The notes: a model not told the origin generated them from the letters alone. A DNA stretch of 64,000 nucleotides from Ulota crispa (GCA_963920765.1 OY987245.1:5162727-5226726); one strand, 5' to 3'; counted from the first letter of the stretch, positions 1-11,248 are shown. Translations and numbers: made by a program.

Positions 1-1075
1 ACTTGATTCACTTAAAATAAAATATTTCTCACTTTTGTTCACTCTTGTATCCTATTTGGTTTATAGTTGACAAATCACTCACAAACTACAATAATCCCAT
101 TTGAGAAATCTCTTAAAATTTATAAATCACATAAACTTCATGATTCATTACTTTTTTAACTAAATTTTGTTTATAAACAATTCTATACAAAATTTTATTA
201 AGATTTCATTTTAGTTTATGCAGAAATAATTCATCAAATCACAATCTAGAAACCAAATATTAACTCAACTTCCAACTTAGCACATACTCAGTTCAACTCA
301 TACGCACGCAGATAAAAATTTCCAATTAGGTATAAGTTCATTCATAACTTAGGTCCACTTTCAATCACAAACTTGGTAATTATTGTGTATACACTCAAAC
401 ACTAAGAAATTCCAACTTGGTTTTATAGCACCCTCTTTTAGCTAATCAATAAGTTTTTGAACACAACACCGCATATGTGTTGTGTTTTTTTGAATTTCTT
501 CTTGTGGTTGTAAATGTTTAAGTTTTTGTGATTATTTCAATTATGAAGCCTTGTTTTTTTTTGGAGATATCTTCCAAGACTTGAGTTATGTTACTCAATT
601 TGAACTTCATTTATCAAACTATTGTTGGTGTGGACTTAGAAATCACAACTACAATGTCATGATTTCTACCAATTATATTTCTATATTTTCTTAAATGTTT
701 GTAGTACTACCAACATTTAGAAAATATAATTATGATTGCTATTGATGACGTTTTTCATAAAAAGATGTGTAATTTATTTTTTTTACTTTTGAAAGTATGA
801 ATTACATAAATGTTGATCATCACATAGAAAAAATATCAGATTTCAAAATGCACGTTTCAAGAGTAGAAAGTGATGAAGTTTGACCACATAAGGATATGAT
901 ATGTTTTTTTAAAGGATTAACTACAAAGCGGATATTGATAAGTGATTACACATTTTACTTGCATGAAAACATGAACACTCATGGTAGAGAGTGATCCTTA
1001 CAATCATAGCCAATGTGATCCTTCACACAATATGTGACAACACTCACAAGTCATAATTGATTAACAAAATCCACA
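1..1075. other. AT-rich intergenic DNA, no gene seen
   Basis: No open frame with coding character is visible on either strand. The only structure seen is a short imperfect inverted repeat at about 672-731, with arms reading TATATTTTCTTAAATGTT and its near complement, which could be a small MITE remnant or chance in AT-rich DNA. Confidence 0.6.
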
Positions 1076-1084
1076 AATAATGTA

Positions 1085-1488
1085 GGGGAAATTACAAATA
1101 GGGGCTTAAAAACATACAATATTACAAATAGGGGTGCAGTTTCAAAATAATTACAAATAGGAGCATAATTTCAAAAAAAAATTGTAATTTTTTGTAATTT
1201 TTTTGGTTTGGATATTGGTTGATTTAGACATATCACATTAAATTTTAGCTAGCTTTCAAAAAAAATGAAAATCTTCAAAAATTACCATCTCCTTTGAAAG
1301 ATCTTTAAATATTTAGGAAGCTAGCTAAAATTTAATGTGATGTGTTTAAATCAACCAATGTCCAAAACAAAAAAATTACAAAAAATTACAATTTTTTTTA
1401 AAAATTGTGCTCCTATTTGTAATTATTTTGAAACTGCGCCCCTATCTGTAATGATTTACATTTTCATGCCCCTATTTATAATTTTCCC
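1085..1488. mobile_element. Mutator-like long-TIR foldback MITE with 9-bp TSD
   Basis: A 404-bp element made of two inverted arms of about 175 bp around a short spacer. The ends read GGGGAAATTACAAATA and its near complement, and the arms contain repeats of ATTACAAATAGGGG. It is flanked by a perfect 9-bp direct repeat, AATAATGTA (1076-1084 and 1489-1497). Long terminal inverted repeats with a 9-bp target duplication are characteristic of Mutator-like elements. No transposase is encoded. Confidence 0.85.
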
Positions 1489-1827
1489 AATAATGTATGA
1501 TATGGTGCATTAAAATCTCACCAAATTCATAGCAAAAATTATAAACAAATTCACGTTATCTTATTAACGACCAAGCAACCAATATGTGATCGATTCCTAC
1601 TGTATTTGGGGACCATGTGGTCGTTAATGGGTTAATGCAACCTAGCATTAACAAGTTTTGAAGCAATAAACTTTAGAGTACCTCTAGTGGAACAAGGCAA
1701 TGGATGCACCAAATAGAGCCTTTTTAAAACCTGTGATTTTTCAAAGTTTTAATTCCTCGCAATTAACTGCCACAGTAATGTAGGAATTATGATAACTAAC
1801 ATCAAAGAAAATTATCATGCACCATTA
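1489..1827. other. Intergenic DNA with a tiny TTAA-flanked inverted repeat
   Basis: No gene is seen. At 1564-1627 a TTAA followed by CGACCA pairs with TGGTCG followed by TTAA, giving an interval of about 56 bp. It may be a deleted TTAA-type element or chance. Confidence 0.4.
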
Positions 1828-2135
1828 AGGTAGGAGCACCGATAAACATCAAACTAAGGGTTTTGAACATGATGACTATTAATCAACATCTAGCAAATTA
1901 TAGGATCTTATTAGGAACAGAAAAAACTCATACTTTCAAATGTATTATTTGGATATTGTGAGAATAAGTTGTGAATTTTTAAAGAGCAAACTGCCATTGC
2001 ACCCATAATCACTTTTAAGATTTCATGTTCACATGTTGTACATCCTTGTCATTACATCTATTCACTTCCATAGATTTTCCAAGATTTTAGAAGTGAAGGT
2101 TATGGGGACACTGACGCTTATGTGTGTTCCTACCT
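1828..2135. mobile_element. TA-flanked MITE, family B (copy 1)
   Basis: About 308 bp with a left end AGGTAGGAGCACC and a right end related to GGGTGTNCCTACCT. The interior is clearly homologous to 12099-12389 and 47662-47966, sharing stretches such as ATTATTTGGATATTGTGAGA and TGTACATCCTTGT. The left flank is TA; the right flank has lost the exact TA. The family is assigned as Tc1/mariner-like only from the TA target site proven for the 47662 copy. Confidence 0.75.
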
Positions 2136-2355
2136 ACTGCACTTGTTGGGGCATTATTCATCAAAGGCTAAAGAGTTGCCCAAAAGAGATAGGTGATATT
2201 AGATAGTACCTTGACAAGAATTCAATATTTGACAATCTTGGAAATAAGGAGGTTCATCCATAGTTTTGCAATAAAAAATGCAACAATGTTGCAAGGGCTA
2301 TTTTTGTCTTCCATCAACGCTTTTAGTTTTGATGTACTGCTAGAAAGGCTCTTAA

Positions 2356-3244
2356 CCCTTTAGAGACCACCAAACCATATTTTGGTTTGGTAGAGTGGTT
2401 TTTGGCTTATAAAGCAAAATTGTTCAACTACTTGGAAACCAATCTTGAAGAACGCTTGTGCTCACAAGAATTTTGCATTCAACCAAATATAAAACAATGA
2501 AATCAGGTATGTGAGTTGATAAATAATGATGTTTATACCACATGGCCTCAAAATACGTATCCATATTTGGTCAAAGATGGATCAAAGCAACAACACAATA
2601 CATCAAACATTCAAGAAGAATATCAAATTTCAATTGTGCGATCCTAAATTCCTCAAGAAATATGCTTGTATTGTCTCTCTATACGGTGGTAGTATAATTG
2701 TACTATTTGAAGATCTTTTAAAATGGTGCTATCATTTCATATTAAAAATTTGTCGTCTTACATTTAAGGCCAATTCTTTATTGTTTCACTAATTGGACTT
2801 TGCATAGCATTTATTAATTTTCTTGTAAGTTTGTTTTAGGGTAGCAAATAAAGTGGGATTTTTGACTTTTGTCCACTTAGCTACACCTTGTGATTGTTAT
2901 TTTTATCCATTTTGTGTGAAAATAGTCTCATTGGAAAGTTGAGAAACCCTGCTTTTTAGAAATATAAGGCTCTTCTCAAACAAAGCTTGTATGTAGTAAG
3001 ATTCAAAACCACACAAGCACAAAAACTAGAGATTTTCCACCTACAACTCACTCAATCATTATAATATTTCACCTCCAACGGTAGATCTAGTTGAAATTTT
3101 GATACTTTATAGTAAACAAGGTGTAGTTCCCATTTGTATGGTTGGATTATTGAAATCAGGCCCATATTTGATTCAACCGCCAATCCAATCTTACTACCGC
3201 GGTTTCTAATGAATTTTGTGAAAATGTGTGTGGTCTTTAAAGGG
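2356..3244. mobile_element. TTAA-flanked piggyBac-like non-autonomous element
   Basis: An 889-bp interval with TTAA on both sides (2352-2355, 3245-3248). The ends read CCCTTTAGAGACCAC and, on the other side, the complement of CCCTTTAAAGACCAC. No coding region with transposase character is visible inside. The interior does not obviously match the other copies in this window. Confidence 0.65.
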
Positions 3245-3248
3245 TTAA

Positions 3249-4304
3249 GATCACTAACAATGATACATGAGCAAGGTTTACTTTGTTATTTTTTGTCCAT
3301 GCAAGCAGATTTGTTTACAAAACTAGTCCACCTAGATTCTTGCCTCCAATAAACACTCCCAGTGCCTAGAGTCAAATTCAATTTTAGAAATACCTATAAT
3401 CAACACTTAGTCCAGAATTCATAGTTTTCACAAACAACTCCAAGATATAAATAAAGACACTAACAGAACTTGAAATTCCTTTGCAAGTGTCAACAATGCT
3501 GAACAAAAATTAAGACTTATAATAAACATCCAATTTTAGTTGCAGTCACCTTCCATCTCCTGCGATCAATGAAGAAAATAGATGAAATACATGTGCTATA
3601 AGAGACTTCAAAGAAGCAAATGGAACCCAAAATTGAGCAGAAAAATATACGTAACAAGAGAAATCGTGCAAAATACAGATCATATGCATATAGTTCGTCT
3701 TTGGAACTCGAAAAAATGCCTTGACATCGCCTTTCTCATATGTACACCAAGTCCGTATGTCTTCAACCCTAAACCGTCTGTACAGCTCTCTCAGTGAATC
3801 TATATGAAACTCCCTACATCCGGCAAGCAGAAATTTACAACTCAACCATTGAGCTTGCAATACAAAGCTGCGCATAGCTTTCCCAAAATCCCAGGTTCAA
3901 GGTTCGTTGCAGACGCGGCCCGCCGACACAAATATTTTATGAATCTTCAGTACTCACATAAAGATGGAGAATACACCTTCTTCCCAGATTTTGTAGGTTT
4001 TGCAGGTTTTGCATGAAAGTCACTTGCAGGTAAACCCTGCACCTTCTAATTCATCGTCCACAAGGGAGGGGTTCTAGAAGGGTATGGTTGCAGAAACAGG
4101 CTCACGAAGTGTTGAAAAACACAAATACAACTCCTCCAAACTTGGAGCTAGATGAGTAGGCCAGACTACATGACGTGTGCAGTTCGGATAATGGCCTTGA
4201 AAATGGTATATACCATCATCGTCTTGCAAACTACGAGTTTCGGTCAAAATCCTTAGATTTAAATTTTTCTGAGCTTCAGCTGGGTGGTAAGGTACTAATA
4301 CCAC
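3249..4304. other. Intergenic stretch, no confident gene
   Basis: Base composition rises from AT-rich to balanced towards the kinase gene island. Several frames are open for 70-110 codons on both strands (for example minus 3546-3875 and 4074-4304), but none has recognisable motifs or skewed third positions. Possible untranslated or decayed gene sequence. Confidence 0.4.
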
Positions 4305-4395
4305 TCACCAAAACTGGCTTAACTTTGACCGCCTTGTAACCATGGCTCTCCGAGTGTTGTTGTTGTTCAAGCTGTGCCGCCGTCCTGCTGATCCA

Positions 4396-4470
4396 ATACC
4401 TGTCCCAAAGCCTGAACCCGAACCCAAACCTGAACCTGCACCTGAACCACCAGAACCGAAACTTGAACCC
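4396..4470. repeat. Degenerate 6/12-bp tandem repeat with two alternative low-complexity frames
   Basis: The plus strand is a run of CCTGAACCCGAA-like units. Read on plus it lies inside a 105-codon ORF (ATG 4342 to stop 4659) with a hydrophobic start followed by Pro-Glu-Pro-Lys repeats. Read on minus it lies in an ORF (4535 to 4305) giving Gly-Ser repeats like a glycine-rich wall protein. Neither reading has supporting domains, and the minus reading lacks a good ATG. I therefore call it only as a repeat with a weak possibility of a small Pro-rich or Gly-rich protein. Confidence 0.45.
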
Positions 4471-4659
4471 CTCCTGCTGTGTCTACCCTCCAAGCTCTCC
4501 CTCTGCAAGAATCCCCCTGCAAATCTTAGCACCAAGCAACTAAACAGGTGGCCAGTAGTCCAAAGGAGAGATCCAAACCCATCTCACTCGGCTCTGTATT
4601 CCGACTTTATACATAATGTTCTGCCACGTTTCAATCCTACATTAGTTGAAACCCACTGA

Positions 4660-5016
4660 CAATCCCCCGTGGAAGAAACTTATAGACTGGCACTAGAAAA
4701 GATGAAATGGAGAGCCTCGTATTACACGGCTAAGGTTGAACAGCCCATGGCACGGCACAACACACTCTGGCACCCGTGTGATTTGATGTGAGATCCGCAT
4801 TGGGTGGCAAAATCCTCTCTCCCCTCCTGAACGAGCTCTTCCTTCTCGAAGCCTACGCAAATCCCCATCAATTGGCATATTATTACTCTTGCATTCGTTG
4901 CCTGGGCACTCACTGATCACAGTGCTGATATTCCCCTCAAGACGCAAGATACTCTCGTGCCAAGGCTAAGATGTTCCATTCAACCATCTCTAATTGCACG
5001 CCATGTAATGACACAC
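4660..5016. other. Intergenic DNA, nothing identified
   Basis: Balanced composition. Two overlapping minus-strand frames are open between 4693 and 4947, but neither shows a recognisable motif. Confidence 0.4.
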
Positions 5017-5018
5017 TA

Positions 5019-5403
5019 GGGGTAGTCACACCTTCACCCCATTCTCAATCTTCAGAAAATGGGGATACGGCACTCTCTCCTTGATTTGCAGAAGCCCCAT
5101 TCTTTGAAAATATAGAAGTTTTTTTCTTCACCTCTAGAGGAGAAGAATGGGCATGAATTTTTACCATGTGAAGTTTTTATCTATGCATATCTCTTTTTCA
5201 CCTTGCTCTTCTTGCTTTCATCCTTCTTGTGGCTAGAGACCTCAATTGATTGTGCGAATGCTACTTGTTTTCTTAATGCATCATTGTTTTAAGCAAACTC
5301 ATTCTCCATTCTCCACCGCCCACAAAAGAGGAGTCACACCTTCATGGAGAAGTGCATACTTCCACTCCACAAGTTCTCATTCTTCATACAAGTTTCATAC
5401 CCC
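5019..5403. mobile_element. TA-flanked MITE, family C (copy 1)
   Basis: A 385-bp element starting GGGGTAGTCACACCTTC and ending in the complement of a similar sequence, with TA on both sides (5017-5018, 5404-5405). The interior contains the CACCCCATTCTCAATCTTCAG and CACCTCTAGAGGAGAAGAATG segments also found in the copy at 58984-59398 and, more diverged, at 10774-11246. Non-autonomous. Confidence 0.75.
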
Positions 5404-5826
5404 TACTGGCCTAATCTACCCTCCCAACCCGTAATGTTGTGTACGCGTCTGAATTTGACAACTTCCACATGTCTGAACACATGTGGGCAGTGCAATTACA
5501 GAAGGTTGAGTGTAGAACTTAGAATCTGGTTTACATTACAAGGATAATACCGAACTACAGTATCATAGCTGCATTGAAACGCATTTCCGGAAATCTGACG
5601 AATCTCCAACTTAACGGTTTGTTGTATGACGTGAAAGCCGTGCCAAGCCCTCTAAGATTTCGGGAAACGGATTTCATTGCAGCTGTTTAGGGTTTCGAAC
5701 CAGACTCTCAAGTGACCGAGGATACCGATGGAAAACACAAGCGAGGAGCTGAGTTGAACACTCTAATCCCAGGAGCGTTAAGATTCGAGGCGTGAAGAAT
5801 CAGTAGGCGAAACGTGAATTAAGCAA
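5404..5826. other. 3' flank of the kinase gene
   Basis: Balanced composition and no coding frame. This is likely to hold the 3' untranslated region of the minus-strand kinase gene. Confidence 0.4.
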
Positions 5827-8102
5827 TTATTTGAAAGAAGATAGATGTGATGAGATGAGATGAGATGAGATGGGATAGGATGGAGATTGTACCGAGCTTT
5901 CGAGGAGCGGCGACTTATCACCCGAATACTCAATCAAGACCCGCCCGTCCTCCTTGATCGCGAGATACTCCACACAGAAGGGGCCTTGGCTTCGCCGCGG
6001 ATCGTGCGAGGGAAGGGGATGCTTGGTAAACATGGCAGGAGTTCGCAACGTCACACACCACTCCGCCGTCAACGTGATGTCGTCGTCGATCGTGAACTCA
6101 CGGTTGCTCCGGGCGTTGTACCACCACAGACCTTTCTTCCACAAGAATGCGCCGTTCAGCGTCGCCTCGATCTTGTTCAAGCCGAAGTTCTTGGGCGTCG
6201 GCCAGATCTTGCACCGCAACGCGATTCTGTTGTTGTTTCCCACCGTGCACTTCACGAGGATCGTGTTGTCTTTGATCTCGTACGTGGGGATCCTGGCAAA
6301 GCCACCACCACCATAGGGTTTTCAAAAATACGTCTTGGAAATCACGCCAAGTATTACCAAAACAGTCACATTCTTGGAAAACCCTACCTTAGCCCAAAAA
6401 TGATAAGCATGAGATAGTTTGAAAGTGTGACACGTGTGTTGTAGTCCACGATGACAAGGTGGCAAGTGTGCAAAAGGACCAAAACCAGCTCAAAGCTATG
6501 TGAATTGGAACAACGGATGGGAGAAGTGGCGAAACCCTGCTTACCCGCTGCAGCTCCGAGCGAAGACCGACGGCGCAATGGAGCGGTCGTTGAAGGAGCT
6601 GAAAGTGGAGCCATTGGTGCAAGTGAAATCCAGCGTCGTCTACAAACAGAAACAGCGACGTGAGAAAAACTCTGGAAAGTTTTGACATTGGAAAACGATG
6701 AGGAAGGGAACGGGGGATGGATGAGGCAACTGACATCAAGGCTGCTTTCGGAGCTGCCAGAGTACTCCTTACAATTGGCGTTGTGCAACCACACAACCAC
6801 TTCTTTCATGGAGGGCCGCTTCTCCTGCCGGTCCTCCACGCACATCTGCGCCACTTTCACCACATCGTACAGCTGCTCGTAGATCACGTCCGTGGGGCTG
6901 ATCCTTGCGTCCACCATGCGGGGCAGCAGGTGCCGCATGACGGGCTCCTCAATATCTAAAAAATCCTTGCACCACGTCACGAGGCTGACGCGCTGCTGGA
7001 TGGCGCGCCGGCCAGTGATAAGCTCCAACAGCACCACGCCATAGCTGTACACGTCGATCTTGTCACATGGCACGCCACTGATGAGGTACACAGGGTCCAC
7101 GTAGCCGTGCGTGCCGCGGACGCGCGTGGAGACCGTGACCTGGTGATCAGGGTGTAGAGGTTTGCTCAAGCCGAAGTCGGCAATCTTCGCCTGCATGTCC
7201 TCGTCGAACAAGATGTTTCCAGCTTTGATGTCGCGATGCACCAGGGAAGGGTTGGCGTGACTGTGCAGATACTCCAGCCCCTGCGCCAACTCCGCCGCGC
7301 ACTGCATGCGCGCCTTCCAATCCAGGTGCGACTCGTCGTTGCCTCCGTGCAAATGCTGGTCGAGGGTGCCGTTAGGCATATACTCGTACACGAGAAAGAG
7401 GTCGTCCTCGTCGATGCAGAATCCAAGGAGCGCGACGAGGTTGCGGTGGTGCAACCGCGAGATGGCATTGAGCTCCGCCCAAAACTCCTTCTCCACAACC
7501 TCCTGGCTACGATTGTCAAAGTTGTGGAGCTGCAACACATTGTTGCCCTTCTGGAGGCGCTTCACGGCCAAGGGGCGCGGCGGATCCTCAGGAAGCGAGT
7601 TCGCGAAGTAGACGACTCCCTGCCCGCCTTTCCCAAGCTCCCGCTTGAAATTCTCTGTCATGGCTTGGATTTCTACCAACGTGTACTCCCGCACCACGCC
7701 CACGGTCGACGTGCGATACAACAAGCGCGGGCTGCTGGTGGTGGACGGGGTGAGCGGCGGCGGCGGCAGCGTCTGGGGCTCCGGCACTAACACGATCTCC
7801 TTGCCAGTCGTGACTTTCTGGCTCGCCTTCCAGAACAGCCCCGTGGTGACCCCCACTATGAAGATGAGTAGGAGCGAGAACGCGCTGGTGAGACTGTTCT
7901 CCATCTCCCGCCGGCTCCCGAAACTATAATACTCCTGCGGCTTGTGCGACCACGCAGGGAATTTTTCGCCGCGGCTATACAACGCCCCCACGTCGCCGCT
8001 CACATAGTCCGCCATAGCCAGAACGCTAGCGACCAGCCAAGCATGCCATGCATCGACTCTAGAGAGAGATCTCATCGCGCTCGATAGCACACTCCTCCGC
8101 AT
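5827..8102 (-). CDS. Receptor-like Ser/Thr kinase with unrecognised C-terminal extension (three exons)
   Basis: Single-pass membrane receptor-like kinase of the plant RLK/Pelle family; expected to sit in the plasma membrane and phosphorylate Ser/Thr of unknown partners. Exon 1 (8102-6735) encodes a signal-peptide-like start (hydrophobic run near residues 20-32), a short ectodomain, a membrane segment (about 73-92), a Pro-rich juxtamembrane region and a kinase domain (about 153-440). Catalytic features are intact: glycine loop GKGGQGVV (157-164), Lys181, Glu210, HRD 289-291 and DFG 309-311, so it is an active-type RD kinase. The unspliced frame runs on to 6384 with poor codon use. A better model splices at 6734-6640 and 6544-6293 into GC3-rich exon 2 (6639-6545) and exon 3 (6292-5827), giving about 642 aa. 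Donor 1 (GTCAGT) is weak; donor 2 (GTAAGC) and acceptor 1 (pyrimidine-rich, TTTGTAG) are good. The roughly 185-aa tail has six Cys and no family I recognise; it could be a separate gene. Confidence 0.85.
5844..5880. repeat. GATGA pentanucleotide microsatellite
   Basis: Several units of GATGA or its variants. It is translated in the last codons of the minus-strand kinase model as a Ser-Ser-His-Leu repeat. Confidence 0.8.
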
Positions 8103-8706
8103 CCCTGCCCACTCTCTAGAATCCTAAACCTCATTCCCAATCACCTCGTTCAAATCCCGTCCTTTCCAAATTCGCCCTACCCCTGTTGCGTTGACCTCGT
8201 GAGTGACATACCCTCTACGGAATCATGCAAGTGCCGGCGCGACGAACAGCTTCGCACTACACGAGCTTCCAGACCACAGCTATCTCTCTCTCTCCTCCAC
8301 CACCGCAAACCATCCCTCACAGGACTGCATCACCAACAACAACTGTGCAGCATCAGCTAGAGCTTGCAACTCCCGCTCTCAGCACATCCCCCGTTTCGCA
8401 TTCTCCTGCTTCCGCAAACATGGCAAAAGCCATTTCGATCCCGGCTTGACCTGTGGCCCCACCAACCGAATCAATTCTCCAGCCAGCTGCAACCACATCA
8501 GTACTAAAAGTCCGGCCACTAAGGTACTACACACAAAGGGTACTACTACCTATCGTTGATCAATGCGAACCTTCCAATAATTCACCTTCGGCCGGGCAAT
8601 TTGTTCTCAAAGTACTGGGAATGAGTGGGACTCCACGGATGCGCGCTTGTCGCGAAACACGCCACTGCTAGAGCCATCGAGACAGCTATGTTCGACGTCG
8701 GCCAGT

Positions 8707-8741
8707 AGCGAAGGGAAGGGAAGGGAAAGGGAAAGGGAATT
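8707..8741 (+). repeat. GGGAAA purine-rich microsatellite
   Basis: Repeats of GGGAA and GGGAAA on the plus strand upstream of the kinase gene. On the gene's strand this is a pyrimidine tract, common in plant 5' leader regions. Confidence 0.75.
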
Positions 8742-8820
8742 CTGTGCAGGTGTGCCGTCGCTGCCAGCAATGGCTGCTGCAGGGGAGTGCAGGCGAGAGA
8801 GTGACGAGGGGGCGCTGGCA

Positions 8821-8836
8821 GGGGAGGGAGGGAGGG
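8821..8836 (+). promoter_or_regulatory. Candidate G-quadruplex motif
   Basis: Four runs of at least three G separated by single A residues (GGGGAGGGAGGGAGGG). This satisfies the usual one-base-loop quadruplex rule. It lies about 720 bp 5' of the kinase start codon, on the strand opposite the gene. Confidence 0.5.
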
Positions 8837-9088
8837 AGAATCCCTGCGGCTCTGCGACAAAGGGGGGTGCAGCGAATGTGGATGCGGGGGAGGAGGTGAC
8901 GGCTGCGATCGCGCGATGGCTACGGTCACGAGCGCTAGACGGCTAGAGCGCCGGCTGCCATGTGTCGCCCCGGTTGGCCCGGCCAAGCCTCGCAACGACC
9001 CCGTAAACTGGCTCTTTGTTCGGAACTCCGCTGCCTCGGGAGGTTTCCTTCGTGAATCGTGATCTCCAGGGGGGGCGGTTCACGTTAA

Positions 9089-9780
9089 CCCTTAAAGGTC
9101 CGTGCATTCAAAAAGTAGTAACTTTCGAAATATCAATTTTTGGTATGTGGTTTGAACTGAGAGCTTCTTCAGCCTTTCGCGTCACACAGTGCACGCAAAG
9201 ACTTGCTTGGAGAGTGCTTTTTGTTTTAAAGAGAGCAGTTCCGGTTTGGAGGGCTAGCCTTCCTCTCCAAACACGCACGTCAAACCTTAAAAGCAGGATA
9301 AAAATAAGCACTTGCGATGACCTTCATGCTTTTTTGGAACTGCAAACGAATCAGATTGAGCCACAACTTGCAAACTTGCAAAAATCAAGCACGCTAAGAA
9401 TTAGAGAAGACATTGGAAATTGCAGTTTCAGAAAAGAAGTTTGAGGAGCCCAGCCTTCATTTCGCACGTGGCGCGTCCCCGCTGGACCCGGATTCCGGCT
9501 TCTCGCTAGCCCAAGCCCGCTGCTTTGCAGTGTGGTGAGAAAGGCAAGAGGTGCTCTAAGATAATGAAGCTTGACAAGTTTCTTTTCTTTTTCATTTAAT
9601 GTTTTTGAAAAATATCAAAAATTGAAAGAGTTATTGCCATTGAAAACTCCAAGTGTTAAACTCCAAATAACACAATATGGTGTGTTTTTCATTCATATTT
9701 TTCACTCTTTAAATGCATTTTAAATTTAAACTACAAAACTATTTTCTCATTCTATCATTCATTTATGGTAGAAATTATAA

Positions 9781-9879
<99 letters not shown>

Positions 9880-10399
9880 GTATATTAGTTAATATGATTT
9901 TATTTCCACATTTAGCTTTACAAAATCACAATAATTTGAATTTTCCACCAAACAAAAAATTTAACGTAAATAGAAAACGAATGTGTCTTCTAGCAAAGCA
10001 TATCAAAATTTTATAAATTAATTAAATATAAGGATAAACTTGGTTTGACAGTCAAACTTGACTTAAATTCTTTGTTGTGGCTGTTTTGGGTGTAAACAAT
10101 AAAATCACCAATGGAATTTTTTTTCACTCTAATCTATTATGCTGCTTGTACCTCTTGTAAAAATTTCAAATAATTTGAATTTCTTTTGCTATTTTAACTG
10201 ATTTATGTTCATTTTTTGAAAAAAGAATGATAGCAATTACAATTTCTCATGAAATAAATTGAAATTTCTTGGAGTGATATATTGTTCATAGCTTCAAGCA
10301 ATAAAAATACTAAATTGTTGTTTGGACACACTTTAAAAGGAAAAATTGAGCTTCAACATGAAGTTTGACCATTTCAAAATGGATCAAGTCCTTTAGGGG
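9089..10399. mobile_element. TTAA-flanked piggyBac-like element with internal TA microsatellite
   Basis: A 1311-bp interval bounded by TTAA (9085-9088, 10400-10403). The left end CCCTTAAAGGTCC matches the complement of the right end, CCCCTAAAGGACTTG. The inside is mostly AT-rich, but about 9440-9540 is GC-rich like the neighbouring gene island, so it may have captured host DNA or the element may be composite. The open frame at 9016-9444 crosses the left boundary and is not credible. Confidence 0.6.
9786..9892. repeat. TA dinucleotide microsatellite
   Basis: About 100 bp of TA repeats with occasional TG interruptions. An open frame across it is only the translation of the repeat. Confidence 0.95.
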
Positions 10400-10403
10400 T
10401 TAA

Positions 10404-10771
10404 AGCATTGCCACTGCAAATGCAAGAACAGACACAAATGTCATTGTTGAGGGAAGGGAGAATTTTTGAACTCCATTGCATCCATGCCAAGGTCTTTCCA
10501 AATATCTTGGGCAACACTAAAAGCTCCCATTCACGCTACTCTCTAGCTCTTTTGCGTCCACATTACAACTCACGAGAGGACTCAAACCTGATGACGGCTT
10601 GTTCCTGGTCGTTTCCTTTTCTGGTGCTAGAGAGAAGAAGAGATGAAGTAGTGTGAGCGAGCAATGGAAGTGTTCCCCAAATAACGGAGCCGATACGTGA
10701 AGTGGCCCGCTTGGTAGCTCATCAAATTTGTGGTCGCGTTCAGTGTTGCGGGAGAGCGCTAGCAATGCTCT
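10404..10771. other. Intergenic DNA, nothing identified
   Basis: Mixed composition; short open frames on both strands without motifs. Confidence 0.4.
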
Positions 10772-10773
10772 TA

Positions 10774-11246
10774 GGGGTAGTCACACCTTCTCTACCCTAT
10801 TCTCAATCTTTGTATAGTGGGGAGTGGGGACGTGGCATGGGGACGTGGCATTATCTTTTTGATTTGTGGAGGCCTCAATTATTGTAAAATTGAGAAGTTC
10901 TTTTCAATTCTAGATAAAAAGAATGAGAATGAAGAAGTTTTTGCACTTGAGGTTTTTATTCATGAAAGTTTCTTTTTCACCTTATTCTTCTTGCTTTCAT
11001 CCTCCTTGTAGTTGGAGACCTTGGTTGAGTGTGTGAATGCAACTTGCTTTCTTGCTCCATCACCATTTTGAGGTAAATTCATTCTCTATTCTTCATCACC
11101 CAGAAAAGAAAAATCACACATTCTTCATGAAGAAAAGAAAAATCACACATTCTTCATGAAGAACTGTTCCCATTGTCTCCTATTTTCACTCCACAACTTC
11201 TCATTCTTCATAAAAGTTTCATTCTTGAAGAAAGTGTGATTGACCC
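10774..11246. mobile_element. TA-flanked MITE, family C (copy 2)
   Basis: A 473-bp copy starting GGGGTAGTCACACCTTC with TA flanks (10772-10773, 11247-11248). It contains a local tandem duplication of about 30 bp at 11101-11160 (unit with AAATCACACATTCTTCATGA). Otherwise it is homologous to 5019-5403. Confidence 0.7.
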
Positions 11247-11248
11247 TA

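Larger units (their letters stand above)
8103..9084 (-). promoter_or_regulatory. GC-rich upstream region of the kinase gene
   Basis: This interval is markedly GC-rich compared with the AT-rich flanks and lies immediately 5' of the kinase start codon. Open frames exist on both strands (for example minus 8995-8582, Ser/Pro-rich) but look like composition artefacts. It probably carries the promoter and 5' untranslated region. No TATA box was assigned with confidence. Confidence 0.45.

Noticed and set aside
459-487. Hairpin followed by a T run resembling an intrinsic terminator
   Set aside because: The context is plant nuclear DNA, with no upstream gene; such structures arise by chance in AT-rich sequence.
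5887-6417. Plus-strand 176-codon frame
   Set aside because: Antisense to exon 3, whose minus-strand frame has the coding third-position bias.
6452-6685. Plus-strand frame with a Trp-rich stretch (YVNWNNGWEKWRNP) that looked expansin-like
   Set aside because: It lies antisense to the GC3-rich kinase exon 2 and its introns, and the resemblance is weak; probably a shadow frame.
6384-6734. Unspliced continuation of the kinase frame to the stop at 6384
   Set aside because: Codon use and composition collapse after residue 456, while another minus-strand frame (6639-6545) is strongly GC3-biased and bounded by splice sites; the spliced model fits better.
8582-8995. Minus-strand Ser/Pro-rich 137-codon frame upstream of the kinase
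   Set aside because: Composition-driven frame in GC-rich leader or promoter DNA, with no motif or splice support.
9765-10016. Open frame across the TA tract
   Set aside because: Pure translation of the dinucleotide repeat.
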